Source: Mycobacterium florentinum
GTDB taxonomy: Bacteria > Actinomycetota > Actinomycetes > Mycobacteriales > Mycobacteriaceae
Assembly (NCBI RefSeq): GCF_010730355.1
Contig: NZ_AP022576.1
Location: 1,302,001-1,366,000 of the forward strand
Direction of reading: 5' to 3'
DNA: 64,000 nt
In this document: positions 20,924-30,777 of the stretch, piece after piece
Layout of the letters: each line of letters opens with the position of its first letter
Numbering within the stretch: position 1 is the stretch's first letter
Notes under the pieces: model-generated
What the model was told of the DNA's origin: nothing
Seen by the model: only the letters and a program-made list of their open reading frames with translations
Database searches by the model: none
Made by a program: the position numbers and the translations under genes

Positions 20924-22279
20924 CTAGCCGCGTCTGCGGCGGATGATCGCGCGCAGTCGCTCGAGCCGTGTGGTGATCTCGCGCTCGACACCGCGCCCGG
21001 TCGGCCGATAGTAGTCGACGTCCGTCAGCTCGTCCGGCGGATATTGTTGCGCGACAACACCATCCGGGTGGTCGTGGGCGTACTTGTAGCCCTGCGCGTT
21101 GCCCAGGGCGGCCGCTCCCGAGTAGTGGCCGTCGCGCAGATGCGCCGGCACCAGACCCGCCTTGCCCGCCTTGATGTCGTTCATCGCCGCGGCCAGTGCG
21201 GTGGTCACCGCGTTCGACTTCGGCGCGGTGGCCAGGTGAATCGTGGCGTGCGCCAACGTCAATTGCGCCTCGGGCATGCCGATCAGCGCCACCGTCTGCG
21301 CCGCGGCGACCGCGATCTGCAGCGCCGTCGGGTCGGCCATGCCGATGTCCTCGCTGGCCAGGATCATCAGCCGGCGGGCGATGAATCGCGGATCCTCCCC
21401 CGCGATGAGCATGCGGGCCAGATAGTGCAGCGCCGCGTCGACGTCGGAGCCGCGCATCGATTTGATGAACGCGCTGATGACGTCGTAGTGCTGATCGCCG
21501 TCGCGGTCGTAGCGCACGGCGGCCTTGTCCAGCGACTGCTCGACGGCCGCCACGGTCAGCTCGCCGCCGGCCGCAACGGTTTCGGCGGCGACCTCGAGCG
21601 CGGTCAGCGCACGGCGGGCATCGCCGGCGGCCAATTGCACCAGCAGGTCGACGGCCTCGGACTGCACGCCGATCTGACCGCCCAGGCCCCGCGGATCGTC
21701 GATCGCGCGCCGCACCACGGTGCGGATGTCGTCGGCCGTCAGCGGGCGCAGCTGCAGGATCAGCGACCGCGAGAGCAGCGGCGCCACCACCGAGAACGAG
21801 GGATTCTCGGTCGTCGCCGCCACCAGCAACACCACCCGGTTCTCCACGGCGGACAGCAACGCGTCCTGCTGGGTTTTGGAGAACCGGTGCACCTCGTCGA
21901 TGAACAGCACCGTCTGCTCGCCGGAGAGCAGCGCCCGGCGCGCGTTGTCGATGACCGCCCGGACGTCTTTCACCCCTGCCGACAACGCCGACAGGGCCTC
22001 GAACCGGCGGCCGGTCGCCTGCGAGACCAGCGCGGCCAACGTCGTCTTGCCGCTGCCCGGCGGGCCGTACAGGATGGCCGAGGCCACCCCCGAGCCCTCG
22101 ACCAGTCGGCGCAGCGGCGATCCGGGCGCCAGCAAGTGGTCCTGACCGACGACTTCGTCGAGCGACGCCGGGCGCATCCGCACCGCCAGCGGTGCGCCGG
22201 CCGAAACGCCCAGGGCGTCATTGGCCGTCCGCGATTCGCCGGGCAGGTCGAACAGACCGTCGGACACGGCTTCAGGCAT
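20924..22279 (-). CDS. rarA: Replication-associated recombination protein A (RarA/MgsA, AAA+ ATPase)
   Basis: A 451-residue clamp-loader-like AAA+ protein acting at stalled replication forks. Motifs are [17 protein letters not shown], Walker [13 protein letters not shown], Walker [20 protein letters not shown], sensor 1 AATTENPSF, and the MgsA-type C-terminal domain [29 protein letters not shown] and [19 protein letters not shown] 22279 ([14 protein letters not shown]) gives the family length; frames further upstream run into the opposite-strand gene. Confidence 0.95.
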   Translation of the reverse strand: MPEAVSDGLFDLPGESRTANDALGVSAGAPLAVRMRPASLDEVVGQDHLLAPGSPLRRLVEGSGVASAILYGPPGSGKTTLAALVSQATGRRFEALSALSAGVKDVRAVIDNARRALLSGEQTVLFIDEVHRFSKTQQDALLSAVENRVVLLVAATTENPSFSVVAPLLSRSLILQLRPLTADDIRTVVRRAIDDPRGLGGQIGVQSEAVDLLVQLAAGDARRALTALEVAAETVAAGGELTVAAVEQSLDKAAVRYDRDGDQHYDVISAFIKSMRGSDVDAALHYLARMLIAGEDPRFIARRLMILASEDIGMADPTALQIAVAAAQTVALIGMPEAQLTLAHATIHLATAPKSNAVTTALAAAMNDIKAGKAGLVPAHLRDGHYSGAAALGNAQGYKYAHDHPDGVVAQQYPPDELTDVDYYRPTGRGVEREITTRLERLRAIIRRRRG

Positions 22280-22383
22280 ACCACGCAGATCGGACAGGTA
22301 CGCCCACCGGCGCCTGCGATGCCGTGCAGACCCCGAAACAGGTCCGAAACAAGCAAAGGTCAACCCTCGCTCCCCCGGCGCAT

Positions 22384-22458
22384 ATTTGCTAAGTTCCGGG
22401 TTGCCAAGTTCCGCGCGGGTGTCCCGCAAGCTATTCCGACAGCAAAGTAGGACGGCAA
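22384..22458 (+). promoter_or_regulatory. Upstream block A of the duplicated membrane-protein genes
   Basis: Contains AAGTTCCGGGTTGCCAAGTT, in which AAGTTC occurs twice (22391 and 22406) with 15-base spacing, then CGCGCG, and TAGGACGGCAA just before the GTG start at 22459. Nearly the same block precedes the paralog at 23716. The AAGTTC pair may be an operator or an extended promoter element; no classical -10 is obvious. Confidence 0.5.
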
Positions 22459-23601
22459 GTGAGCCAGCCCCCCGAACATCCAGGTGAACCGGCCGAGCCC
22501 TTCGACGGCGACCAGAACCCTCCGGGCTACTCGCCACCGCCCCGTCACGGCGCGCCGGGTGATGCCACACCGCCTCCGGGCTACGGAACACCGCCGCCCC
22601 CGCCACCCGGCTACGGCCCCCCGCCCGGACCTCCCCCCGGCAGCGCACCGCCACCCGGATATGGCGCGCCGCCTCCCGGCTACGCAGCGGCACCGCCACC
22701 CGGATATGGCGCGCCGCCTCCCGGCTACGCAGCGCCGCCGCCTCCCGGCTACGCAGCGCCGCCGCCCCCGGGCTACGGCGCGCCGCCGGCGGGTTACCCG
22801 CCGCCGGCCGGTTTCGGCCCCTACGCTCAGCCGGCCGCCCCGAAGTTCGACGCCACCGAGGCACTGAAGTGGTCGTGGGGCAAGTTCCAGCAGAACGCCG
22901 CGACACTGGTCGTTCCGGTCTTGGCCTACGTCGTGGTGATCACCGTCTTCGCCCTGATCGCCGCGCTTTTGCCGATGGCCTTCGGTGAGAGCACCAGCAC
23001 CACGTACACCAACAGCTACGGCGAGACCACCAGTGGCGTCGACATCGCGTACGGCCCGGCGTCGATCGCGGTCATGATCGTCGGCTACATCCTGGTCTTC
23101 GTCGCCGCGATATTCATGCACGCCGGGTTGACGACCGGCGCCCTGGACATCGCCGACGGCAAGCCGGTGAGCATCGGAACGTTCTTCAAGCCCCGCAATC
23201 TCGGCCCGGTGTTCGTCGTCGCGCTGCTGATTGCGGCCGGCGTCGTGGTCGGATCGATCCTGTGCATCATCCCGGGCCTCATCTTCGCGTTCGTCACGTT
23301 GTTCGCCATCCCGTTCGTCGTCGACCGGTCGCTGTCACCGGTGGAGGCCATCAAGGCCAGCATCGCGATGACGCGGGCCAACATCGGCCCCGCGCTGCTG
23401 TCGTGGCTCGTGCAGTACGCGGTGGTGCTGGTCGGCGAATTGTTGTGCGGGGTGGGCATGATCGTCGCCATCCCGGTCGCGGCGCTGATCCAGATCTACA
23501 CCTACCGCAAGCTTTCCGGCGGCCAGGTCGTTCCGCTGCAGCAGCCCGGTTACCAGCCGGGACCGCCCGCCGGGCCCCCGCCCGGGCAGCAGTTCGCCTA
23601 G
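22459..23601 (+). CDS. Pro/Gly-rich membrane protein, copy 1 (Rv2560 homolog)
   Basis: A 380-residue protein. The first ~125 residues are a low-complexity cytoplasmic-type arm made of [17 protein letters not shown] repeats. The rest is a membrane domain with about six hydrophobic segments, containing [46 protein letters not shown] and YRKLSGGQV, and ending in another short PPGYQPGPP tail. Function is unknown. It starts with GTG. The next gene is a paralog sharing the N-terminus [15 protein letters not shown] and the [10 protein letters not shown] motif, so this is a tandem duplication. Confidence 0.85.
   Translation: MSQPPEHPGEPAEPFDGDQNPPGYSPPPRHGAPGDATPPPGYGTPPPPPPGYGPPPGPPPGSAPPPGYGAPPPGYAAAPPPGYGAPPPGYAAPPPPGYAAPPPPGYGAPPAGYPPPAGFGPYAQPAAPKFDATEALKWSWGKFQQNAATLVVPVLAYVVVITVFALIAALLPMAFGESTSTTYTNSYGETTSGVDIAYGPASIAVMIVGYILVFVAAIFMHAGLTTGALDIADGKPVSIGTFFKPRNLGPVFVVALLIAAGVVVGSILCIIPGLIFAFVTLFAIPFVVDRSLSPVEAIKASIAMTRANIGPALLSWLVQYAVVLVGELLCGVGMIVAIPVAALIQIYTYRKLSGGQVVPLQQPGYQPGPPAGPPPGQQFA
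22651..22764 (+). repeat. In-frame proline-rich tandem repeats in copy 1
   Basis: A 45-base period (CCACCCGGATATGGC at 22651 and again at 22696) is followed by a 24-base period (CCTCCCGGCTACGCAGCGCC at 22717 and 22741). All units are multiples of three and encode [16 protein letters not shown] repeats, so length variation between strains is likely. Confidence 0.75.
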
Positions 23602-23662
23602 CCGAGCCGATCGCCCGGCGCGAGAAATTCGGCGTGGTTCAATCCTCGCCACCCGACCATGC

Positions 23663-23715
23663 GTTTGTTAAGTTCCGGATTGCCAAGTTCGGCGCGTGCA
23701 CGTTAGGACGGCAAA
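23663..23715 (+). promoter_or_regulatory. Upstream block B, a copy of block A
   Basis: Contains TTAAGTTCCGGATTGCCAAG with AAGTTC at 23670 and 23685, the same 15-base spacing as block A, then GGCGCG and TAGGACGGCAAA before ATG 23716. Compared with block A it lacks about 22 bases between the GCGCG and TAGGACGG parts. Confidence 0.5.
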
Positions 23716-24717
23716 ATGAGCCAGCCCCCGCAACATCCAGGTGAACCGGCCGAACCCTTCGGAGGCACCCCGAATCCGCCGGGGTATCCGCCGCCGCCCC
23801 CCGGTTACGGCGCGCCGCCCCCGCCGCCCCCGGGCTACGGCCCACCTCCGGGGAGCGCACCGCCACCCGGTTACGGGGCACCCCCTCCCGGCTACGGCCC
23901 GCCCCCCGGCTATGGCGCCCCACCCCCGGGCTATCCACCGCAGCCGGGTTTCAGCGGCCCGCCCAAACCGCAATTCAGCGTGGGCGACGCGTTCAGCTGG
24001 GCGTGGAACACCTTCACCAGGAACGCCGCCGCGCTGATCGTTCCCACGCTGGTCTACGGCCTGCTGTTCGCCGCGTCGTCCACCCTGAACTTCGTCGGCC
24101 AGAACATGACCGCGAACGTGACGCCCTACGACTCCTCCGACTACGACTTCGCCTTCTCGTCGAATCTCAGTCCCACCGGGATGGCGATCGTGGGCCTCGG
24201 CTATGTCGTCTCCTTGATCGTGACCGCATTCGCCCAAGCCGGGTTCCTGTCCGGATGCCTGGATCTCGCGGACGGCCGGCCGGTGAGCATCGGGTCCTTC
24301 TTCAAGCCACGCAACCTCGGCATGGCGTTTCTCGCCGCGATTCTGGTCAGCTTCGTCACCTCGGTCGGCTATGCCGCGTGCTTCGTTCCCGGCGTAGTCG
24401 TGGGGATCTTCACCCAGTTCGTCATCCTGTTCGTGGTCGACCGCTCGGAGAACGCCCTCAAGGGGTTCGCGTCGAGTTTCTCGCTGGTGGGCTCGAATTT
24501 CGCCAGCGCCCTGCTGGTCTGGCTGGTCACCATGGCGACGATCGTGGTCGGCGCGCTGGCCTGCGGCGTCGGCCTGCTGGTGGCGGCCCCCGTCGTGGCG
24601 CTGATCCTGACCTACGCCTACCGCAAGCTTTCGGGTGGTGAGGTCGCGGCGCCGCAACAGGCCGATTACCAGCCGGGACCGCCGGCCGGCCCGGCCCCGG
24701 GACCCCTTCCCACGTAA
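23716..24717 (+). CDS. Pro/Gly-rich membrane protein, copy 2 (tandem paralog)
   Basis: A 333-residue paralog of the preceding protein. A shorter proline-rich arm (about 85 residues) is followed by [44 protein letters not shown] and YRKLSGGEV, with about six hydrophobic segments and a PPAGPAPGP tail. The N-terminus [15 protein letters not shown] is almost identical to copy 1, while the membrane parts differ clearly. This means either an old duplication with a conserved 5' end, or conversion of the 5' ends. Function is unknown. Confidence 0.84.
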   Translation: MSQPPQHPGEPAEPFGGTPNPPGYPPPPPGYGAPPPPPPGYGPPPGSAPPPGYGAPPPGYGPPPGYGAPPPGYPPQPGFSGPPKPQFSVGDAFSWAWNTFTRNAAALIVPTLVYGLLFAASSTLNFVGQNMTANVTPYDSSDYDFAFSSNLSPTGMAIVGLGYVVSLIVTAFAQAGFLSGCLDLADGRPVSIGSFFKPRNLGMAFLAAILVSFVTSVGYAACFVPGVVVGIFTQFVILFVVDRSENALKGFASSFSLVGSNFASALLVWLVTMATIVVGALACGVGLLVAAPVVALILTYAYRKLSGGEVAAPQQADYQPGPPAGPAPGPLPT

Positions 24718-24783
24718 CCAGTCCGGCTCCGCCGACCCGCGGCGCGCTGCGGCGCTGCGGCCCTTGTGATGAGATCAGCGGTT

Positions 24784-27700
24784 ATGAGCATCAAAGTTGC
24801 GCTGGAGCATCGCACCAGCTACACCTTTGACCGGGGGGTCCAGGTTTTCCCGCACGTCGTGCGGTTGCGTCCGGCACCTCACTCGCGCACACCCATCGAG
24901 GCCTACTCGCTGCGCATCGAGCCCGCCGACCACTTCATCAACTGGCAGCAGGACGCGGTCGGCAATTTCCTTGCCCGGCTTGTGTTTCCGAACCCCATGC
25001 AGCAGCTGACCATCACCGTCGGCCTCATCGCCGACCTCAAGGTGATCAACCCGTTCGACTTCTTCATCGAGGACTGGGCCGAAACATGGCCCCCCGCTTC
25101 GGGGTTGATCTACCCCAAGGCGCTCGCCGAGGATCTCAAGCCCTATCTGCGGCCGGTCGACGAAGGCGCCGAGGGTTCGGGTCCCGGTGAGCTCGCACGG
25201 GCATGGGTGGAGAACTTCTCGGTGCCCGACGGCACCCGCACCATCGACTTCCTGGTCGCGCTCAACCACGCCGTCAATGCCGACGTGGCGTACAGCCTGC
25301 GCATGGAACCAGGGGTCCAGACACCGGATTTCACGTTGCGCACCGGCGTCGGATCGTGCCGGGATTCGGCCTGGCTGCTGGTATCGATCCTGCGCCAGCT
25401 CGGGCTGGCCGCCCGGTTCGTCTCCGGCTACCTGGTGCAGCTGGCCTCAGACGTCGAAGCGCTGGACGGCCCGTCCGGGCCGGCGGCGGATTTCACCGAC
25501 CTGCACGCGTGGACCGAGGTGTACATCCCCGGCGCGGGCTGGATCGGGCTCGACCCCACGTCGGGGCTGTTCGCCGGGGAAGGCCACATCCCGCTGGCGG
25601 CCACGCCGCACCCCTCGGGCGCGGCACCGATCAGCGGCAGCACCGGCCCGTGTGAGACCACCCTGGAGTTCTCCAATACCGTCACCCGCATCCACGAGGA
25701 TCCACGCGTGACGCTGCCCTACACCGACGCGGCGTGGGAGACCATCTGCGCGGTCGGGGCCGGGGTCGACGAACGGCTCGCCGCCGGTGATGTCCGGCTG
25801 ACGGTCGGTGGCGAACCCACCTTCGTGTCGGTGGACAACCAGGTCGACGACGAGTGGAGGACCGCCGCCGACGGCCCGCATAAACGACAGCGCGCATCCG
25901 AGCTGGCCGCCCGGCTGAAGCGGGTGTGGGCCCCGCAGGGACTGATCCATCGCGGTCAGGGCCGGTGGTATCCGGGAGAGCCGTTGCCGCGCTGGCAAAT
26001 TGGGCTCTACTGGCGCACCGACGGGCTGCCGCTGTGGACCGACGAATCGCTTTTGGCCGATCCCTGGGCAACAGAGGCGGTGGGGTCGAAAGCGGACAAC
26101 GAGAACGCCTACAAGGTGCTCGCCGGAGTTGCCGAGAGCCTGGGATTGCCACTGTCCCAGGTGCGGCCCGCCTTCGAGGACCCGTTGGCCCGGCTCGCCG
26201 CGAAAGTCCGCCTGCCCAGCGGCGACGCGGTCGAGTCCGGCGACGACCTCACCGACGACGACGCCGCCGCCCGCGCCGCACTGCTTGCTCACCTCGACGA
26301 AACCACCACGACCCCAGCGGCATTCGTGCTGCCGCTGCACCGACGCGACGACGACCTCGGCTGGGCCAGCGCGAACTGGCAACTGCGCCGCGGCCGCGTC
26401 GTGCTGCTCGAGGGAGATTCACCCGCGGGGCTGCGGCTGCCGCTGGATTCGATCAGCTGGAAGCCGCCGCGGCCGACGTTCGTCGTCGATCCCCAGACCG
26501 TCGGCCCCGCGCTGTCGACGGAGTCGACCAGCGCGGAGGCTGTCGACTCCGATACGGCACCGCCCACCGCGATGGTCGCGCAGGCCCGCGACGGGCTGCT
26601 GTACCTGTTCCTCCCGCCCACCGAGGCACTCGAGCACTTCGTCGACCTGATCGCCCGCATCGAGGCCGCGGCGGCCACGAACCACAGCCCGGTCGTCATC
26701 GAGGGCTACGGCCCACCGCCGGACCCGCGGCTGCAGTCGACGACGATCACCCCCGACCCCGGCGTCATCGAAGTCAACATCGCGCCGACCGCCAGTTTCG
26801 ACGAACAACGACAGCAGCTCGAAACCCTGTACGAGCAAGCCCGATTGGCCCGGTTGTCCACGGAGTCGTTCGACGTCGACGGCAGCCACGGCGGCACCGG
26901 CGGGGGCAACCACATCACGCTCGGCGGTGTCACGCCGGCCGACTCACCCCTGCTGCGCCGCCCGGATCTGCTGGTATCGCTGCTGACCTACTGGCAGCGG
27001 CACCCCTCGCTGTCGTATCTGTTCGCGGGCCGCTTCGTCGGCACCACCTCGCAGGCACCCCGGGTCGACGAGGGTCCCACCGAGGCGCTCTACGAGCTCG
27101 AGATCGCGTTCGCCGAGATCGCCCGGCTGTCGGCCGGCGGGGCCGCCAAGCCGTGGGTGACCGACCGCGCGCTGCGGCACCTGCTGACCGACATCACCGG
27201 CAACACCCATCGCGCCGAGTTCTGCATCGACAAGCTCTACAGCCCCGACAGCCCCCGCGGCCGGCTCGGGCTGCTGGAGCTGCGCGGGTTCGAGATGCCG
27301 CCGCACCTGCGGATGGCGATGGTGCAGTCGCTGCTGGTGCGCTCGCTGGTGGCCTGGTTCTGGGAAGAGCCGTTGCGCGCCCCGCTGATCCGCCACGGCA
27401 CCAACCTGCACGGCCGATACCTGTTGCCGCACTTCCTGATTCATGACATCGCCGACGTCGCCGCGGACCTGCGCGCGCACGGCATCGGGTTCGAGACCAG
27501 CTGGCTGGATCCGTTCACCGAGTTCCGCTTCCCGCGCATCGGCACCGCCGTCTTCGACGGCGTCGAGATCGAGCTGCGCGGCGCGATCGAACCGTGGAAC
27601 ACCCTCGGCGAGGAGTCCACCGCCCAGGGCACCGCCCGCTACGTCGACTCGTCGGTCGAACGTCTGCAGATCCGCATCATCGGCGCCGACCGGCACCGCT

Positions 27701-28104
27701 ACGTCGTGACGTGCAACGGCTACCCGGTGCCGCTGCTGGCCACCGACAACCCCGACATCCATGTGGGCGGGGTGCGGTACAAGGCGTGGCAGCCGCCCAG
27801 CGCGTTGCATCCGACGATCACCACCGACGTGCCGTTGCAGTTCGAGCTCGTCGATCTCACCTCGGGAACATCCCGCGGCGGCTGCACCTATCACGTCTCG
27901 CATCCGGGTGGCATGGCCTACGACGAGCCACCCGTCAACGCCGTTGCGGCCGAATCGCGCCGCGCCCGACGGTTCGAGGCGATCGGCTTCACCCCGGGCA
28001 AGCTGGACCTCTCCGACATCCGGGAGAAGCAGGCCAGGATATTCACCGATATCGGCGCGCCGGGCATTCTCGACCTGCGGCGCGTGCGTACCGTGCAGCA
28101 GTAA
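24784..28104 (+). CDS. Large transglutaminase-like protein with DUF2126 (Rv2566 homolog)
   Basis: A 1106-residue protein. The N-terminal transglutaminase_N-type region (VALEHRTSYTFDR) leads into a transglutaminase/protease-like core with the full Cys-His-Asp triad: C192 in GVGSCRDSAWLL, H241 in DLHAWTEVY, D257 in GLDPTSG. The C-terminal two thirds are the DUF2126 domain, with AFVLPLHRRDDDLGW, GGTGGGNHITLGG and RAEFCIDKLYSPDS. ATG 24784 (MSIKVALEH) fits the family; ATG 24766 is in frame. The next gene encodes the ATP-grasp partner 27 bases away, so this is the first gene of a predicted peptide-modification operon. Confidence 0.92.
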   Translation: MSIKVALEHRTSYTFDRGVQVFPHVVRLRPAPHSRTPIEAYSLRIEPADHFINWQQDAVGNFLARLVFPNPMQQLTITVGLIADLKVINPFDFFIEDWAETWPPASGLIYPKALAEDLKPYLRPVDEGAEGSGPGELARAWVENFSVPDGTRTIDFLVALNHAVNADVAYSLRMEPGVQTPDFTLRTGVGSCRDSAWLLVSILRQLGLAARFVSGYLVQLASDVEALDGPSGPAADFTDLHAWTEVYIPGAGWIGLDPTSGLFAGEGHIPLAATPHPSGAAPISGSTGPCETTLEFSNTVTRIHEDPRVTLPYTDAAWETICAVGAGVDERLAAGDVRLTVGGEPTFVSVDNQVDDEWRTAADGPHKRQRASELAARLKRVWAPQGLIHRGQGRWYPGEPLPRWQIGLYWRTDGLPLWTDESLLADPWATEAVGSKADNENAYKVLAGVAESLGLPLSQVRPAFEDPLARLAAKVRLPSGDAVESGDDLTDDDAAARAALLAHLDETTTTPAAFVLPLHRRDDDLGWASANWQLRRGRVVLLEGDSPAGLRLPLDSISWKPPRPTFVVDPQTVGPALSTESTSAEAVDSDTAPPTAMVAQARDGLLYLFLPPTEALEHFVDLIARIEAAAATNHSPVVIEGYGPPPDPRLQSTTITPDPGVIEVNIAPTASFDEQRQQLETLYEQARLARLSTESFDVDGSHGGTGGGNHITLGGVTPADSPLLRRPDLLVSLLTYWQRHPSLSYLFAGRFVGTTSQAPRVDEGPTEALYELEIAFAEIARLSAGGAAKPWVTDRALRHLLTDITGNTHRAEFCIDKLYSPDSPRGRLGLLELRGFEMPPHLRMAMVQSLLVRSLVAWFWEEPLRAPLIRHGTNLHGRYLLPHFLIHDIADVAADLRAHGIGFETSWLDPFTEFRFPRIGTAVFDGVEIELRGAIEPWNTLGEESTAQGTARYVDSSVERLQIRIIGADRHRYVVTCNGYPVPLLATDNPDIHVGGVRYKAWQPPSALHPTITTDVPLQFELVDLTSGTSRGGCTYHVSHPGGMAYDEPPVNAVAAESRRARRFEAIGFTPGKLDLSDIREKQARIFTDIGAPGILDLRRVRTVQQ

Positions 28105-28131
28105 TGGCGTCTTCGGAGAACTAGCATCACG

Positions 28132-30777
28132 ATGGCACTCGACCCCTTGGCGGTTATCGGTACGCACGGCGACCACTACGACGCCGACCGGCTGCTGGCC
28201 GGCTATCGGACCGCGCGCACCCAGGAAGCGCTGTTCGAGCTGCGCCCCGCCGGCGCGCACGGGGCCGGCTACGACGAATTCCTGGACGAAAACGGCCGGG
28301 TGCGGCCGGCGTGGACCGAGCTGGCCGACACGGTCGCCGAGCGTGGCCGGACGGGGCTGAATCAGCTGCGCTCGGTGGTGCACAGCCTGATCGACAACGA
28401 TGGGATCACCTACACCGAGGTCGATCCCAGCAGCGGCCATGCCCTCGAGCCGCGCCCGTGGAGCCTGGACATCCTGCCGATCGTTATATCCGCGGCCGAT
28501 TGGGAGGTGCTGGAGGCCGGGCTGCTGCAGCGCTCGCGCCTGCTCGATGCCGTGCTCGCCGACCTGTACGGGCCACGCACCTTACTCACCGACGGCATGC
28601 TGCCACCGGAGCTGGTGTTCGCCCATCCCGGTTACGTGCGTGCGGCCAGCGGGATCGAGATTCCGGGCCACCACCAGCTGTTCATGCACGCCTGCGATCT
28701 GAGCCGGCTGCCGAGCGGCGCCTTCGAGGTCAACGCGGACTGGACCCAAGCGCCCTCGGGCGCCGGTTATGCGCTGGCCGATCGACGCGTTGTCGCGCAC
28801 GCGATTCCCGATCTCTACGAGCGGATCGCGCCGCGGCCCAACACACCGTTCGCGCAGGCGCTGCGGCTGGCGCTGATCGATTCCGCACCCGACGACGCCC
28901 AAGACCCGGTGGTGGTGGTGCTCAGCCCGGGTATCTACTCGGAGACCGCGTTCGACCAGGCGTACCTCGCGACGCTGCTGGGCTTTCCGCTGGTCGAAAG
29001 CGCCGACTTGGTGGTCCGCGACGGCAAACTCTGGATGCGCTCGCTGGGCACCCTGAAACGGGTCGACGTCGTGCTGCGCCGCGTCGACGCGCTCTACACC
29101 GACCCGCTGGATCTCAAGGCCGATTCCCGGCTCGGGGTGGTCGGTTTGGTGGAGGCACAACGCCGCGGCACCGTGACCGTCGTCAACACCCTGGGCAGCG
29201 GGATCCTGGAAAGCCCTGGGCTGCTGCGCTTTCTGCCTGAGCTGGCCGAACGACTGCTCGGCGAAGCCCCGCTGCTGAACACCACACCGGTGTACTGGGG
29301 CGGTAACGCCAAGGAATGCTCGCACCTGCTGGCCAACCTTTCGTCGCTGTTGATCAAATCCACGGTCGGTGGGGAAACCCTTGTGGGACCGACACTTTCG
29401 TCGACTCAGCTGGCCGACGTGGCCGCACGGATCGAGCGCATGCCGTGGCAGTGGGCCGGTCAGGAGCTGCCCCAGTTCTCCTCCGCGCCGACCGACCATG
29501 CCGGTGTGTTGTCGTCGGCCGGTGTCGGCATGCGGTTGTTCTCGGTTGCCCAACGCAGCGGCTATGCCCCGATGATCGGTGGTGTCGGCTACGTCTTGGC
29601 GCCGGGGCCCGCTGCCTACACGCTGAATACCGTTGCAGCAAAGGATATTTGGGTACGCCCGACGGAACGCGCACGCGCGGAGACGATTACGCTGCCGACC
29701 GAGGTGCAGCCGGTGAAGACCGCCGCGGGCACCTGGGGGGTCAGCTCGCCTCGTGTGCTGTCCGACCTGTTCTGGATCGGCCGCTACGGCGAACGCGCCG
29801 AGAGCACCGCGCGGCTGCTGATGGCCGCCCGCGACCGCTTCCACGTCTACCGCCACCACCAGGAAACCGAGGAGAGCGCGGTGGTGCCGGTGCTCATGGG
29901 CGCCCTGGGCCGCATCACCGGCAGCGACACGGGCGCCGACAACGACCACGCCGAGATGATCGCGATCGTCCCGTCGACGCTGTGGGCGCTGACCTTCGAC
30001 CCGGACCGGGCGGGCTCACTCGTCCAGTCGGTGGAGGGGCTGGCCCTGGCGGCCAGGGCGGTGCGCGACCAGATGTCCAACGACACCTGGGTGGTGCTGG
30101 CCACCCTGGAGCGCGGACTCGCGCACCGGGCCGAACCGCCGCAATCGCTGGGCGAGGCCGACACCGTGCTCGCATCGGCACACGGGCGCACCCTGGCCGG
30201 GATGCTGACCCTGTCGGGGGTGGCGAGCGAGTCGATGGTGCGCGACGTGGGCTGGTCGATGATGGACATCGGCAAACGGATCGAACGCGGCCTGTGGCTG
30301 ACCGCGCTGCTGGGAGCCACACTCACCACGGCCCGCACCGCCGACGCCGAACAGACCGTCATCGAGTCGACGCTGGTGGCCTGTGAATCGTCGGTCATCT
30401 ACCGGCGCCGCACCGTCGGCCAGGTCAGTGTCGCCGCGGTGACCGAGCTGATGCTGTTCGATGCGAACAACCCACGCTCGTTGCTCTATCAGCTGGAGCG
30501 GTTGCGGGCCAACCTCAAAGACCTGCCGAGCGCGTCGGGCTCGTCGCGTCCGGAGCGGATGGTGGAGGAGATCAGCACGCTGCTGCGCCGGTCGAGTCCC
30601 GCCGAGCTGGAAGCGGTGGACGGTGATGGGCACCGCGAAGAGCTGGCGGACCTGCTCGCCACGATCCACACGGAGCTGCGCGAACTGGCCGGGGTCATCA
30701 CCAAGACGCAGCTGACGCTGCCCGGCGGCATGCAGCCGCTGTGGGGCCCCGACCAACGACGGGAGATGCCGGCCTAG
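28132..30777 (+). CDS. Circularly permuted ATP-grasp protein fused to an alpha-E domain (Rv2567 homolog)
   Basis: An 881-residue fusion. Residues ~1-500 are the circularly permuted type 2 ATP-grasp domain (DUF404/DUF407), with GYDEFLDENGRVRPAW, HQLFMHACDLSRLPSG, VVVLSPGIYSETAFDQAYLATLLGFPLVE and VGPTLSS. From about residue 530 an alpha-E (DUF403) helical domain begins with the typical LSDLFWIGRYGERAESTARLL and ends in ITKTQLTLPGGM. In many bacteria these are two separate genes next to a transglutaminase. The family is predicted to form amide bonds on peptides; the substrate is unknown. Confidence 0.92.
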   Translation: MALDPLAVIGTHGDHYDADRLLAGYRTARTQEALFELRPAGAHGAGYDEFLDENGRVRPAWTELADTVAERGRTGLNQLRSVVHSLIDNDGITYTEVDPSSGHALEPRPWSLDILPIVISAADWEVLEAGLLQRSRLLDAVLADLYGPRTLLTDGMLPPELVFAHPGYVRAASGIEIPGHHQLFMHACDLSRLPSGAFEVNADWTQAPSGAGYALADRRVVAHAIPDLYERIAPRPNTPFAQALRLALIDSAPDDAQDPVVVVLSPGIYSETAFDQAYLATLLGFPLVESADLVVRDGKLWMRSLGTLKRVDVVLRRVDALYTDPLDLKADSRLGVVGLVEAQRRGTVTVVNTLGSGILESPGLLRFLPELAERLLGEAPLLNTTPVYWGGNAKECSHLLANLSSLLIKSTVGGETLVGPTLSSTQLADVAARIERMPWQWAGQELPQFSSAPTDHAGVLSSAGVGMRLFSVAQRSGYAPMIGGVGYVLAPGPAAYTLNTVAAKDIWVRPTERARAETITLPTEVQPVKTAAGTWGVSSPRVLSDLFWIGRYGERAESTARLLMAARDRFHVYRHHQETEESAVVPVLMGALGRITGSDTGADNDHAEMIAIVPSTLWALTFDPDRAGSLVQSVEGLALAARAVRDQMSNDTWVVLATLERGLAHRAEPPQSLGEADTVLASAHGRTLAGMLTLSGVASESMVRDVGWSMMDIGKRIERGLWLTALLGATLTTARTADAEQTVIESTLVACESSVIYRRRTVGQVSVAAVTELMLFDANNPRSLLYQLERLRANLKDLPSASGSSRPERMVEEISTLLRRSSPAELEAVDGDGHREELADLLATIHTELRELAGVITKTQLTLPGGMQPLWGPDQRREMPA

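Noticed and set aside
22561..22800. CRISPR-like direct repeats
   Set aside because: The repeats are in-frame PPGY codon repeats of 24 and 45 bases with no unique spacers.
22280..22906. N-terminal extension of rarA
   Set aside because: The frame runs antisense through the proline-rich gene and its promoter; the RarA family begins at 22279.
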